6,985 bases of DNA from an uncultured Anaerosacchariphilus sp. (GTDB taxonomy: Bacteria > Bacillota > Clostridia > Lachnospirales > Lachnospiraceae): assembly GCA_934373375.1 (NCBI GenBank), contig CAKROP010000114.1, forward strand, positions 1 to 6,985. Reading direction: 5' to 3'. Under the pieces are notes generated by a model. It saw only the letters and a list, made by a program, of their open reading frames with translations. It had not been told where the DNA came from and did not search any database. Shown here piece after piece: positions 1 through 6,038 of the stretch. The first letter of the stretch is position 1; every line of letters starts with the position of its first letter. The translations under genes were made by a program, and so were the position numbers.

Positions 1-365
1 TGGTTTCTTCTGTAAAGAACGGCAGTTTCATTGCTGAGCCCCAGACGGATTTTATCTTTGCGGTGGCCGGGGAGGAGCTTGGATTTATCGGTTGTGCAAC
101 AATTATTTTACTATTGGCGTTAATTGTGATAGAATGTATCTGGATTGGTAAGAAATCACGAGATTTTTCGGGTACGCTGATCTGTTGCGGAGTGGCTGGC
201 TATATCGGGTTTCAGAGTTTTGTCAACATCTGCGTCGCGACGGGGATTTTCCCGAATACGGGAATCCCGCTGCCCTTTGTGAGCTATGGACTGACATCGC
301 TTTTGACGCTGTTTATGGCCATAGGATTTGTGCTAAATGTCGGTTTGCAGCCGAAAAAATACTAA
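1..365 (+). CDS. rodA: Rod shape-determining protein RodA (SEDS peptidoglycan glycosyltransferase), C-terminal part
   Basis: The reading frame is open from the window edge (first full codon at 3) to TAA at 363-365, giving 120 residues of a 5'-truncated gene. SEDS proteins are polytopic membrane enzymes that polymerise lipid II into glycan strands together with a class B penicillin-binding protein. The fragment shows two family signatures: a TDFIFAVAGEELGFIG block, which matches the TDFIF...EELGFIG loop, and TGIPLPFVSYG near the C-terminus, the hallmark SEDS motif. Hydrophobic segments follow both motifs and the protein ends in a short basic tail (GLQPKKY). The residues after SYG are LTS, where GSS is the common form. 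RodA is preferred over FtsW because mgsA follows directly, and in Clostridia rodA is typically the last gene of the mre/min cluster before mgsA. FtsW cannot be excluded from the fragment alone. Confidence 0.88.
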   Translation, partial: VSSVKNGSFIAEPQTDFIFAVAGEELGFIGCATIILLLALIVIECIWIGKKSRDFSGTLICCGVAGYIGFQSFVNICVATGIFPNTGIPLPFVSYGLTSLLTLFMAIGFVLNVGLQPKKY

Positions 366-381
366 CTTTGGGGGTGTTCCT

Positions 382-777
382 ATGAACATTGGATTAATCG
401 CACATGATGCAAAGAAAAAACTGATGCAGAATTTCTGTATTGCATACAGAGGAATTCTCAGTAAGCATGAACTCTATGCGACGGGTACCACCGGCAGACT
501 GATTGTGGAGGTTACGAATCTGAATGTACACCGGTATCTGGCGGGTCATCTGGGCGGACAGCAGCAGCTCGCGGCACAGATTGAGCATAACCAGATGGAT
601 TTGGTAATCTTTCTGCGGGACCCGCTGAATCCCAAGCAGCATGAGCCGGATGTGAATAACGTGGTAAAGCTCTGCGATATGTATAACATTCCGCTGGCTA
701 CCAATCTGGCTACCGCGGAGCTTCTGATCAAGGCTCTGGACCGTGGCGATATGGAATGGAGAGAATTATATAACTAG
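382..777 (+). CDS. mgsA: Methylglyoxal synthase family protein with a substituted catalytic base
   Basis: This 131-residue cytoplasmic protein aligns along its length with methylglyoxal synthase, which converts dihydroxyacetone phosphate to methylglyoxal and phosphate. Family blocks are visible: LIAHDAKK (5-12), YATGTTG (32-38), GHLGGQQQ (55-62), DPLN (80-83), HEPDV (87-91) and NIPLATNLATAELL near the end. Against E. coli MgsA, the phosphate-pocket residues K23, T45, T47, T48 and G66 are kept (K12, T34, T36, T37, G55), as are D20, D91, H98 and D101 (D9, D80, H87, D90). Asp71, the catalytic base, is Gln60, and the C-terminus is about 10-20 residues shorter. ATG 382 is chosen over an in-frame ATG at 337, because 382 begins the conserved MNIGLIAHD block, follows a G-rich site at 370-376 and lies beyond the rodA stop. 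The family is certain. Synthase activity is doubtful because of Gln60. Confidence 0.85.
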   Translation: MNIGLIAHDAKKKLMQNFCIAYRGILSKHELYATGTTGRLIVEVTNLNVHRYLAGHLGGQQQLAAQIEHNQMDLVIFLRDPLNPKQHEPDVNNVVKLCDMYNIPLATNLATAELLIKALDRGDMEWRELYN

Positions 778-812
778 ATTGTATAATTAGTCGGAAAAAA
801 AGTAAATAATAG

Positions 813-841
813 TTGTGTTTTTAGGGCAGATCGACTATACT
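813..841 (+). promoter_or_regulatory. Putative SigA-type promoter upstream of the P-loop gene
   Basis: A TTGTGT -35 box (813-818) and a TATACT -10 box (836-841) are separated by exactly 17 bases. The -10 matches TATAAT at five of six positions, while the -35 keeps only the TTG. An A-rich tract just upstream (about 794-811) could act as an UP element. Transcription would start near 848, leaving a leader of about 60 bases before ATG 908. It lies in the only sizeable gap of the window (778-907), where a separate promoter for the P-loop gene is expected. No terminator hairpin for mgsA is visible in this gap, so read-through from rodA-mgsA is also possible. Confidence 0.55.
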
Positions 842-892
842 GTTATTATCTAAAAAGGATCGAACAGCCTTTAAAAGAAAAATGGGAAAACC

Positions 893-900
893 AAGGAGGA
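893..900 (+). promoter_or_regulatory. Strong ribosome binding site of the P-loop gene
   Basis: AAGGAGGA lies seven bases before ATG 908, a nearly full match to the 16S anti-Shine-Dalgarno sequence at good spacing. It fixes the start codon and suggests efficient translation, which supports this small uncharacterised ORF as a real gene. Confidence 0.85.
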
Positions 901-907
901 CACGGCT

Positions 908-1327
908 ATGGTGCAGTTAATTGTAGGAAGTAAGGGAGACGGAAAGACAAAGCATTTGCTGGACAGAGTAAACAACCAGATTAAGACAGCGTCAGGCAAC
1001 ATCGTATATCTGGATAAGAATACCAAGCATATGCATGAGCTTGACAACAAGGTTCGTCTTATCAATGTAGCTGATTATCCGCTTAAGAACTGTGATGAGT
1101 TCATCGGTTTTATCTGTGGTATTATTTCACAGGATTACGACCTGGAGCAGATGTATCTGGACAGCTTTCTGAAAATCGCCCATCTGGAGGGAGAGGATCT
1201 GACAGACGCGCTGACTCAGCTGAATGCCATCAGCGAGCAGTTCAAGGTAGACTTCTGCCTGAGCATTTCCGTTGAAGAGAACCAGCTTCCTGAATTCGCG
1301 AAAGAGCAGGTTATCATTTCCTGTTAG
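908..1327 (+). CDS. Small P-loop NTP-binding protein of unknown function
   Basis: This gene encodes 139 residues, with its start fixed by a strong ribosome binding site. The N-terminus carries a clear Walker A motif, GSKGDGKT (residues 7-14), preceded by a short hydrophobic strand (VQLIV), which is the usual beta1-loop-alpha1 start of a P-loop NTPase. Candidate acidic positions for a Walker B-like role are in NIVYLDKN (about 31-38) and MYLDSF (about 82-87), each a hydrophobic run followed by Asp. Neither is certain. A last hydrophobic strand (VDFCLSISV, about 118-126) could correspond to a sensor strand. At 139 residues it is much shorter than AAA+ or PilT-type ATPases and has no visible partner domain. 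There is no signal peptide or membrane segment, so it is probably cytoplasmic. I recall similar Lachnospiraceae proteins being labelled generically as ATP-binding or PilT-like, which should not be taken as a function. It appears to have its own promoter. Confidence 0.85.
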   Translation: MVQLIVGSKGDGKTKHLLDRVNNQIKTASGNIVYLDKNTKHMHELDNKVRLINVADYPLKNCDEFIGFICGIISQDYDLEQMYLDSFLKIAHLEGEDLTDALTQLNAISEQFKVDFCLSISVEENQLPEFAKEQVIISC

Positions 1328-1357
1328 TTAAATGATTTTATTTCTGCACAATACATA

Positions 1358-1387
1358 AGAGGATGCCCTGTTTTCAGGGTGTCCTCT
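1358..1387 (+). terminator. 13-bp hairpin between the P-loop gene and the HlyD-like gene, possible weak terminator
   Basis: The left arm (1358-1370, AGAGGATGCCCTG) pairs with the right arm (1375-1387, CAGGGTGTCCTCT) around a TTTT loop. All 13 positions can pair in RNA, two of them as G-U wobbles. The hairpin starts 30 bases after the stop of the P-loop gene and ends 25 bases before the next GTG start, so it is placed like a terminator. However, it is followed by CGTTAAG, not a run of T, on the + strand, and the - strand side also lacks a T-tract. Partial termination, a 3'-end stabiliser or a processing site are alternatives. It matters because no clear promoter is visible between it and position 1413. 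Confidence 0.5.
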
Positions 1388-1412
1388 CGTTAAGTATGGA
1401 GGAAATTGACTG

Positions 1413-2870
1413 GTGGCAAAAACCGGAAAAAAGAGAAAAAAGGTAGTCAGAATGGGGCGGACCCTGAATGTGGGTGTTGTCTTCTTCGGGTTCATTGCCA
1501 TCTATCTGATTATCTGTATTTATATGTATTTTACTTCGACGCATATCTCCGGGTATGAGGTCATAGAGGGAAATCTTGCGACGGATTACCGTTATACGGG
1601 TATTGCCCTGCGGACGGAGCAGGTATATTCTACGGAAAAGACCGGTTATATCAATTATTACGCGTCGGAAAGTGAGAAGGTGTCGGTGCTCTCGACGGTC
1701 TATACGTTGGATGAGAGCGGCAAAATGGCAGATATTTTGCAGGAAAACGCAGGAGACATCAGCTTGGGTGAAGAGGATTATACAGAGCTTCGTTCGCAGA
1801 TCAGCACTTATATGAGCAGTTTTTCTGATATGGAATTTGACAGTGTATACAATTTTAAAACGAATGTAGACAGCACGATTCTGGAGCTTGTCAACCAGAA
1901 TATGATTGACAAGCTGGACAGCGCTGCAGATGACAACAGCGCCCTGTTCACGCGGTACAACGCGGCCACGGCCGGAGTGGTGGAGTATTATATAGACGGC
2001 TATGAGGATGCCAGCCTCGATGATCTGAATGCGGACTGGTTTGACGAGACAAAATATCAGCGGCAGAATCTGCGGACCAATGAACTGGTCAGCTCCGGGG
2101 ATCCGGCCTATAAGCTGGTGACGGACGAAAACTGGAAGCTGGTATTTCCGCTGGACGCGGAGATGGAAGGCTATATTCTGGATAAGATGCAGGCCAATCA
2201 GCGGACTGCGGAGGACGGTACGGTAACACAGGGAACCACCTACATACAGATACAGTTTGATAAGGACGGGGAGGCGGTGTGGCCTTCTGTGACTGTGGAA
2301 TATCGGGACGGACAGGCTTATGGCGTGCTTTCTTTTGTAAATTCCATGGTGCGCTACGCAAATGAGAGATATTTGAGCTTTGAGGTGCTGCGGGACGAGA
2401 CTTCAGGCCTGAAGATTCCGAAGACTGCCATTACGGAGAAGGATTTCTATGTGATTCCGGCAGCTTATCTGACCAAGGTGGAAAATGACACCGGCTTCAT
2501 GAAGCAGGTGACCGGAGAGGACGGCACAGTGACGGCGCAGTTTGTGAATTGTACGATTTACGATCAGGATGAAGAAAATGCCTATGTGGATCCGGAAGAG
2601 GAGAGCTTCAGCACTTCCAAGAAGAAGCTTGTGAGCGGTGATTTGCTGGTGAAGACAGATTCATCGGAAACCTATCAGGTGGGGCAGACCGCGAAGCTTA
2701 CAGGCGTCTACAATATTAACAAGGGTTACACGATTTTCCGCCGGGTGGAGGTTCTCTACGAAAATGAGGAGTACAGTATTGTGAAAGAGGGAACCAGCTT
2801 CGGACTGTCCGTGTACGATCGGATAGTGCTGAACGCTGCGACTGTCACGGAGGATCAGGTAATTTATTAG
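1413..2870 (+). CDS. Membrane-anchored HlyD-like (membrane fusion protein type) protein
   Basis: This 485-residue protein starts at GTG 1413, ten bases after GGAGG (1398-1402). The first 16 residues are strongly basic (KTGKKRKK), followed by one membrane segment at about residues 20-40 and a long region that should lie outside the membrane: an N-in, C-out single-pass topology. After the anchor comes a beta-rich segment of lipoyl/HlyD type (about 48-100, including GYINYYASESEKV and VLSTVYTLD). An acidic, helical central part follows (about 105-220). The C-terminal half holds beta segments with LKIPKTAIT, the hinge-like motif seen in these adaptors, and ends with YDRIVLNAATVTED. No cysteine lipobox or transporter gene is seen nearby. 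In Gram-positive bacteria HlyD-like proteins usually pair with ABC exporters, but this type, next to yggS-sepF in Clostridia, has no assigned role known to me. A division or envelope role is inference from position only. Confidence 0.75.
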   Translation: MAKTGKKRKKVVRMGRTLNVGVVFFGFIAIYLIICIYMYFTSTHISGYEVIEGNLATDYRYTGIALRTEQVYSTEKTGYINYYASESEKVSVLSTVYTLDESGKMADILQENAGDISLGEEDYTELRSQISTYMSSFSDMEFDSVYNFKTNVDSTILELVNQNMIDKLDSAADDNSALFTRYNAATAGVVEYYIDGYEDASLDDLNADWFDETKYQRQNLRTNELVSSGDPAYKLVTDENWKLVFPLDAEMEGYILDKMQANQRTAEDGTVTQGTTYIQIQFDKDGEAVWPSVTVEYRDGQAYGVLSFVNSMVRYANERYLSFEVLRDETSGLKIPKTAITEKDFYVIPAAYLTKVENDTGFMKQVTGEDGTVTAQFVNCTIYDQDEENAYVDPEEESFSTSKKKLVSGDLLVKTDSSETYQVGQTAKLTGVYNINKGYTIFRRVEVLYENEEYSIVKEGTSFGLSVYDRIVLNAATVTEDQVIY

Positions 2871-2892
2871 GATATACCAGGAGGAGCAAAAT

Positions 2893-3591
2893 ATGAGTAT
2901 GGTAGTGGAAAATCTTGCAGAGGTAGAGAAGCATATATGCGAGGCATGCGCGCGCGCGGGACGTTCCCGGGATGAGGTGACCCTGATTGCGGTCAGCAAG
3001 ACCAAGCCCGTGTCCATGATTGAGGAACTGCTTCCGGGCGGCACACGGGATTTCGGGGAAAATAAGGTGCAGGAGCTTGTGGACAAATACGAGGTGCTGC
3101 CGAAAGATATTCACTGGCACCTGATCGGCCATCTGCAGCGCAATAAGGTCAAATATGTGGTGGACAAAGCCTGCCTGATTCATTCCGTAGATTCTATGCG
3201 GCTGGCAGAGACCATCAGTGAAGAGGGCGAGAAGAAAGGCGTCACGGTTCCGGTGCTTATCGAAGTCAATGTAGCCGGTGAGGAAAGCAAGTTCGGTGTC
3301 ACTTTGGAGGAAACGGAAGGTCTGGTGCGTGAAATCGCCAAGCTTCCGTCCATTCAGATAAAAGGGCTGATGACCATAGCGCCCTATGTGGAAGATCCGG
3401 AGGAGAACCGGGTACATTTTTCCAGATTAAAGCAATTATCTGTTGACATCAGGAACAAAAATATTGATAATGTATCTATGGATGTCTTGTCTATGGGCAT
3501 GACCGGCGATTATCAGGTAGCTATCGAAGAGGGCGCTACCATGGTGCGCGTGGGGACAGGCATTTTCGGAGAAAGAAATTACAATATCTAA
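2893..3591 (+). CDS. yggS: YggS/YlmE-type PLP-binding protein (PLP homeostasis)
   Basis: This 232-residue cytoplasmic protein belongs to the fold-type III PLP-binding family (YggS in E. coli, YlmE in Bacillus, PLPBP/PROSC in humans). These proteins hold pyridoxal phosphate and balance vitamin B6 and some amino and keto acid pools. No enzymatic reaction is established for them. The PLP lysine is K36 in AVSKTKP. Other family blocks follow in order: DFGENKVQE, WHLIGHLQRNK, IEVNVAGEESKFG, GLMTIAPY, SMGMTGDYQVAI and MVRVGTGIFGER, the last two forming the phosphate-binding end of the barrel. Length is normal for the family. ATG 2893 is supported by AGGAGG at 2879-2884, eight bases upstream. It lies 22 bases after the HlyD-like gene and 23 before sepF, consistent with one transcript and with the usual ylmE-sepF order. 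Its last 150 bases also contain a strong promoter-like sequence. Confidence 0.96.
   Translation: MSMVVENLAEVEKHICEACARAGRSRDEVTLIAVSKTKPVSMIEELLPGGTRDFGENKVQELVDKYEVLPKDIHWHLIGHLQRNKVKYVVDKACLIHSVDSMRLAETISEEGEKKGVTVPVLIEVNVAGEESKFGVTLEETEGLVREIAKLPSIQIKGLMTIAPYVEDPEENRVHFSRLKQLSVDIRNKNIDNVSMDVLSMGMTGDYQVAIEEGATMVRVGTGIFGERNYNI
3443..3471 (+). promoter_or_regulatory. Near-consensus SigA promoter inside yggS, upstream of sepF
   Basis: TTGACA (3443-3448, a perfect -35) and GATAAT (3466-3471, five of six matches to TATAAT) are separated by exactly 17 bases. Together they match the housekeeping consensus at 11 of 12 positions. The surrounding stretch (about 3415-3480) is clearly richer in A and T than the rest of yggS. 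The start of transcription would fall near 3478, about 137 bases before the sepF ATG. This would let sepF-ylmH-aroB-lspA-rluD be transcribed independently of the HlyD-like gene and yggS. Confidence 0.7.
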
Positions 3592-3614
3592 AAGAATAGA
3601 TTGGAGACAGCGGT

Positions 3615-4133
3615 ATGAGTGTAATCGATAAATTTCTGGATGTCATGAAGCTCGGCGGTGACGACGAGTACGACGATTATGAGGATGATTACGACTACGA
3701 GGACGACTACGACGATAAGCCTAAGAAAAGCATTTTTAAGAAAAAGAAGGACGAGGACGCAGAGGATGATTTTCCGGAGGATGCTGCTTCCGCAAAATCT
3801 GCCAAGGTAACTCCGATTCGACAGGCCCAGAGAAGAAGTGGCAACGGCATGGAGGTTTGTGTGATTAAGCCGACCAGCTACGAGGATTCTCTGGAGATTA
3901 TGGATACTCTGCTCAGCAACCGCACTGTAGTCCTGAATTTTGAGGGACTGGATGTGGATGTAGCTCAGAGGATTATTGATTTTACCTCCGGCGGTTGTTA
4001 TGCCATTGGCGGTCATCTGCAGAAGGTGTCAGGTTACATTTTCCTGGTTACGCCGAAGAATGTGGATATCTCCGGTGATCTGCAGGATATTTTAAGCGGC
4101 TCCCTGGATCTTCCGTCTGTGTATAATAAGTAA
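3615..4133 (+). CDS. sepF: Cell division protein SepF
   Basis: SepF (172 residues) is a membrane-associated FtsZ partner that polymerises into rings and helps organise the Z-ring and septum in Gram-positive bacteria. The N-terminus (residues 1-13, MSVIDKFLDVMKL) forms the amphipathic helix typical of the membrane anchor. A linker rich in Asp, Glu, Tyr and Lys follows (16-75); its residues 16-34 consist only of Asp, Glu and Tyr. The conserved C-terminal SepF domain covers about 79-165, with EVCVIKPTSYEDS, NRTVVLNFEGLD, AQRIIDFTSGG and a GYIFLVTPKNVDIS strand. ATG 3615 is placed eight bases after GGAG (3603-3606) and begins the expected anchor helix. It stands 23 bases after yggS, and its TAA overlaps the ylmH start by one base. 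It is likely driven both from upstream and by the promoter in yggS. Confidence 0.96.
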   Translation: MSVIDKFLDVMKLGGDDEYDDYEDDYDYEDDYDDKPKKSIFKKKKDEDAEDDFPEDAASAKSAKVTPIRQAQRRSGNGMEVCVIKPTSYEDSLEIMDTLLSNRTVVLNFEGLDVDVAQRIIDFTSGGCYAIGGHLQKVSGYIFLVTPKNVDISGDLQDILSGSLDLPSVYNK

Positions 4134-4891
4134 TGATGACAAGAGAAGAACAACAGCTGGAAAAGCATTTCCGGGATTTGGCCCGTACGGCCTATCAGCG
4201 CGGAATTGCTGTATTTTCCGACTTTCTGAATCTAAATGAATTGAATATTTTTCAGAGCCTGCGTTCGGAATTCTCCTATCTGGAGATGGAGAGCTTCGGC
4301 GGCTATGAATTGGCGGAGCGTCAGATAGCGGTATTTCGTCCTGAGGCTCCTGTCTTTTATGCTGATTATCCGATTTGCTGCCTGAAAATCACGCCGTTGA
4401 ACGCGAAGTTTGCGGAAAGCTTAAATCATCGGGATTATCTGGGGGCAATTTTGAATCTGGGGTTGGAACGAACCTGCCTGGGGGATATTCTCGTAGAAGA
4501 CGACGCGGCTTATCTGTTCTGCCTGGAACGGATGGCGGATTTTATCCGGGAAAATCTGACCCGGATCCGGCACACAAGCGTCTATGTGGAGCAGGTGGAA
4601 GCGGAAGACTTTCACTATGAGCCTAAATACAAAGAGGTGGGCGGTACGGTGGCGTCGGTAAGGCTTGACAAGCTGCTGGCGCTGGCCTTCAATGCTTCCC
4701 GCAGCAGCCTGACCGGACTCATCGAGGGCGGCAAGGTCTTTGTAAACGGTAAATTAGTCACATCTAACGGTTATGAACCCAAAGAAGGCGATCTGGTATC
4801 CGTGCGGGGCATGGGACGGTTCCGGTTTCAGGGAACGGGAGGCCAGTCAAAGAAAGGCCGGGAATATGTGACCCTGTGGAGATATATCTGA
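4133..4891 (+). CDS. ylmH: YlmH family RNA-binding protein with C-terminal S4 domain
   Basis: This 252-residue cytoplasmic protein belongs to the YlmH family found beside sepF in Gram-positive bacteria. The N-terminal two thirds carry the family block HRDYLGAILNLGLER (from H99), followed by GDILVE. The C-terminus holds an S4 RNA-binding domain (about 176-225: RLDKLLALAF, SRSSLTGLIEGGKVFVNG, KEGDLVSVRGMGR) and the basic end GQSKKGRE. Bacillus YlmH has been linked to ribosome rescue through peptidyl-tRNA-bearing large subunits; applying that here is inference from homology. The start ATG 4133 shares its first base with the sepF stop (TAATG), and no clear Shine-Dalgarno site precedes it, so translation is probably coupled to sepF. 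An adjacent ATG at 4136 is an equally possible start and would change only one residue. The ylmG gene that often separates sepF and ylmH is absent. Confidence 0.93.
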   Translation: MMTREEQQLEKHFRDLARTAYQRGIAVFSDFLNLNELNIFQSLRSEFSYLEMESFGGYELAERQIAVFRPEAPVFYADYPICCLKITPLNAKFAESLNHRDYLGAILNLGLERTCLGDILVEDDAAYLFCLERMADFIRENLTRIRHTSVYVEQVEAEDFHYEPKYKEVGGTVASVRLDKLLALAFNASRSSLTGLIEGGKVFVNGKLVTSNGYEPKEGDLVSVRGMGRFRFQGTGGQSKKGREYVTLWRYI

Positions 4892-4903
4892 GAGACAGAA
4901 GAT

Positions 4904-4908
4904 GGAGG
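4904..4908 (+). promoter_or_regulatory. Ribosome binding site that decides the aroB start
   Basis: GGAGG lies eight bases before ATG 4917. An upstream in-frame ATG at 4902 overlaps this site and has only a weak GA-rich stretch before it. The site therefore favours 4917 as the real start and shortens the longest possible AroB reading by five residues. Confidence 0.8.
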
Positions 4909-4916
4909 ACATCGAT

Positions 4917-6026
4917 ATGGACGAAAATATGCGCGTGCTTCCGGTTCGAAAGGATGGGAAGTTCTGTTATAATATTATCCTGAAAGCGGATTTTACGAAG
5001 CTTGGCGAGCAGGTAAAGACCCTGGGAGTGGAAGGTCGGAAGCTTTGTATTGTGGCGGACGCGAAGGCCGGAGAGCTTTACGGGGAAGCGGTGCGGGCTG
5101 AGCTTTTGAAGGTGACAGATACTGTGGATCTCTACACGATTCCGTCAGGCGAGGAGTATAAAACACTGGATACGGTGCGCCGGGTCTACGCCTATCTGAT
5201 CGAGAAGCATTATGACCGCAAGGACATGCTGGTAGCCCTGGGCGGTGGCGTAACAGGTGATCTGACCGGCTTCACTGCGGCGACATATTTGCGCGGTATC
5301 GGCTTTATCCAGATTCCCACCACGCTGTTATCCCAGGTGGACAGCAGTATCGGCGGCAAGACCGGAGTAGATTTCGACAGCTACAAAAATATGGTCGGCG
5401 CATTCCATATGCCGAGGCTGGTATACATCAACCCGGCGGTGCTTAAGACCCTTCCGGAGCGGCAGTTTGCTTCCGGTATGGGAGAGATTCTGAAGCATGG
5501 CCTGATTAAGAATGGGGAGTATTTTCAGTGGCTGCTGGAAAACCAGCGGGCTATCCGGGAGCACGATATGGATTTTCTGCTTCCGATGATTGAGGAGAGC
5601 TGCAAGGTAAAGCGTGCGGTGGTGGAACAGGATCCTACTGAGCAGGGCGAACGCGCGCTCCTGAATTTCGGTCATACCATCGGACATGCGGTGGAAAAGC
5701 TGAAGAATTTCAGCATGTCCCATGGGGAATGTGTGGCCATTGGAACAGCGGCGGCCTCATATCTGTCCTGGAAGCAGGGATTGATTTCCGAGAAAGATTT
5801 GGTCTATATCTGTGAAGGTCTGAAAGAATTCGGCCTTCCGGTGCGGACGGATGGACTTTCTGCCGGGGAGGTTTTAAAGGCGACCAAATCGGATAAAAAG
5901 ATGGACGCAGGCAGTATCAAATTTGTGCTGCTGCGGCATATCGGAGACGCCTTTGTGGATCGGACGCTGACAGATGAGGAGCTTCTGGAGGCGATTCGGT
6001 GGATTTTGGGCGAGTCAATCGTATAG
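4917..6026 (+). CDS. aroB: 3-dehydroquinate synthase
   Basis: AroB catalyses the second step of the shikimate pathway: DAHP is cyclised to 3-dehydroquinate with NAD as transient cofactor and a divalent metal, normally zinc. With the ATG at 4917 the protein has 369 residues, close to the family norm. Visible motifs, in order: PSGEEYKTL (76-84), the glycine-rich NAD-site block LGGGVTGDLTGFTAATYLRG (108-127), PTTLLSQVDSSIGGKTGV (134-151), KNMVGAFHMP (157-166), and LPERQFASGMGEILKHGLI with metal ligand E190. NFGHTIGHAVE and MSHGE follow, with ligands H253 and H269. All the expected active-site blocks are intact, so it should be active. It begins 25 bases after ylmH and ends 12 before lspA. No other shikimate gene is in the window, which makes its place in a division and lipoprotein operon unusual compared with Bacillus. 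Confidence 0.96.
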   Translation: MDENMRVLPVRKDGKFCYNIILKADFTKLGEQVKTLGVEGRKLCIVADAKAGELYGEAVRAELLKVTDTVDLYTIPSGEEYKTLDTVRRVYAYLIEKHYDRKDMLVALGGGVTGDLTGFTAATYLRGIGFIQIPTTLLSQVDSSIGGKTGVDFDSYKNMVGAFHMPRLVYINPAVLKTLPERQFASGMGEILKHGLIKNGEYFQWLLENQRAIREHDMDFLLPMIEESCKVKRAVVEQDPTEQGERALLNFGHTIGHAVEKLKNFSMSHGECVAIGTAAASYLSWKQGLISEKDLVYICEGLKEFGLPVRTDGLSAGEVLKATKSDKKMDAGSIKFVLLRHIGDAFVDRTLTDEELLEAIRWILGESIV

Positions 6027-6038
6027 GGGAAGAAAGAC

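Noticed and set aside
337..381. In-frame N-terminal extension of the MgsA protein from ATG 337
   Set aside because: It lies inside the end of rodA and adds 15 residues without family similarity. ATG 382 begins exactly at the conserved block, and there is a G-rich site just before it.
782..787. TATAAT just after mgsA as a -10 box
   Set aside because: No -35-like hexamer is found at 16-18 bases upstream (759-764 reads GAGAGA). The pair at 813-841 is the better promoter candidate.
851..875. Small inverted repeat (AAAGG/CCTTT) in the leader of the P-loop gene as a riboswitch or terminator
   Set aside because: The stem is only about five A/T-rich pairs with a nine-base loop. There is no T-run and no larger fold that resembles a known riboswitch.
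1041..1069. Exact TTGACA inside the P-loop gene as an internal promoter
   Set aside because: No TATAAT-like box occurs at the correct spacing (AATGTA at 17 bases). The same holds for TTGACA at 1906 and 6370.
2845..3417. Long open frame (190 codons) on the - strand across yggS
   Set aside because: It is antisense to a well-conserved yggS, has no recognisable motif, and arises from codon bias of the + strand gene.
3588..4016. Hydrophobic Val/Ile/Leu-rich open frame on the - strand opposite sepF
   Set aside because: The apparent membrane segment is only the complement of the GAC/GAT/GAG codons of the acidic SepF linker.
4902..4916. Upstream AroB start at ATG 4902
   Set aside because: It overlaps the GGAGG site that is ideally placed for ATG 4917, and it has no comparable site of its own.
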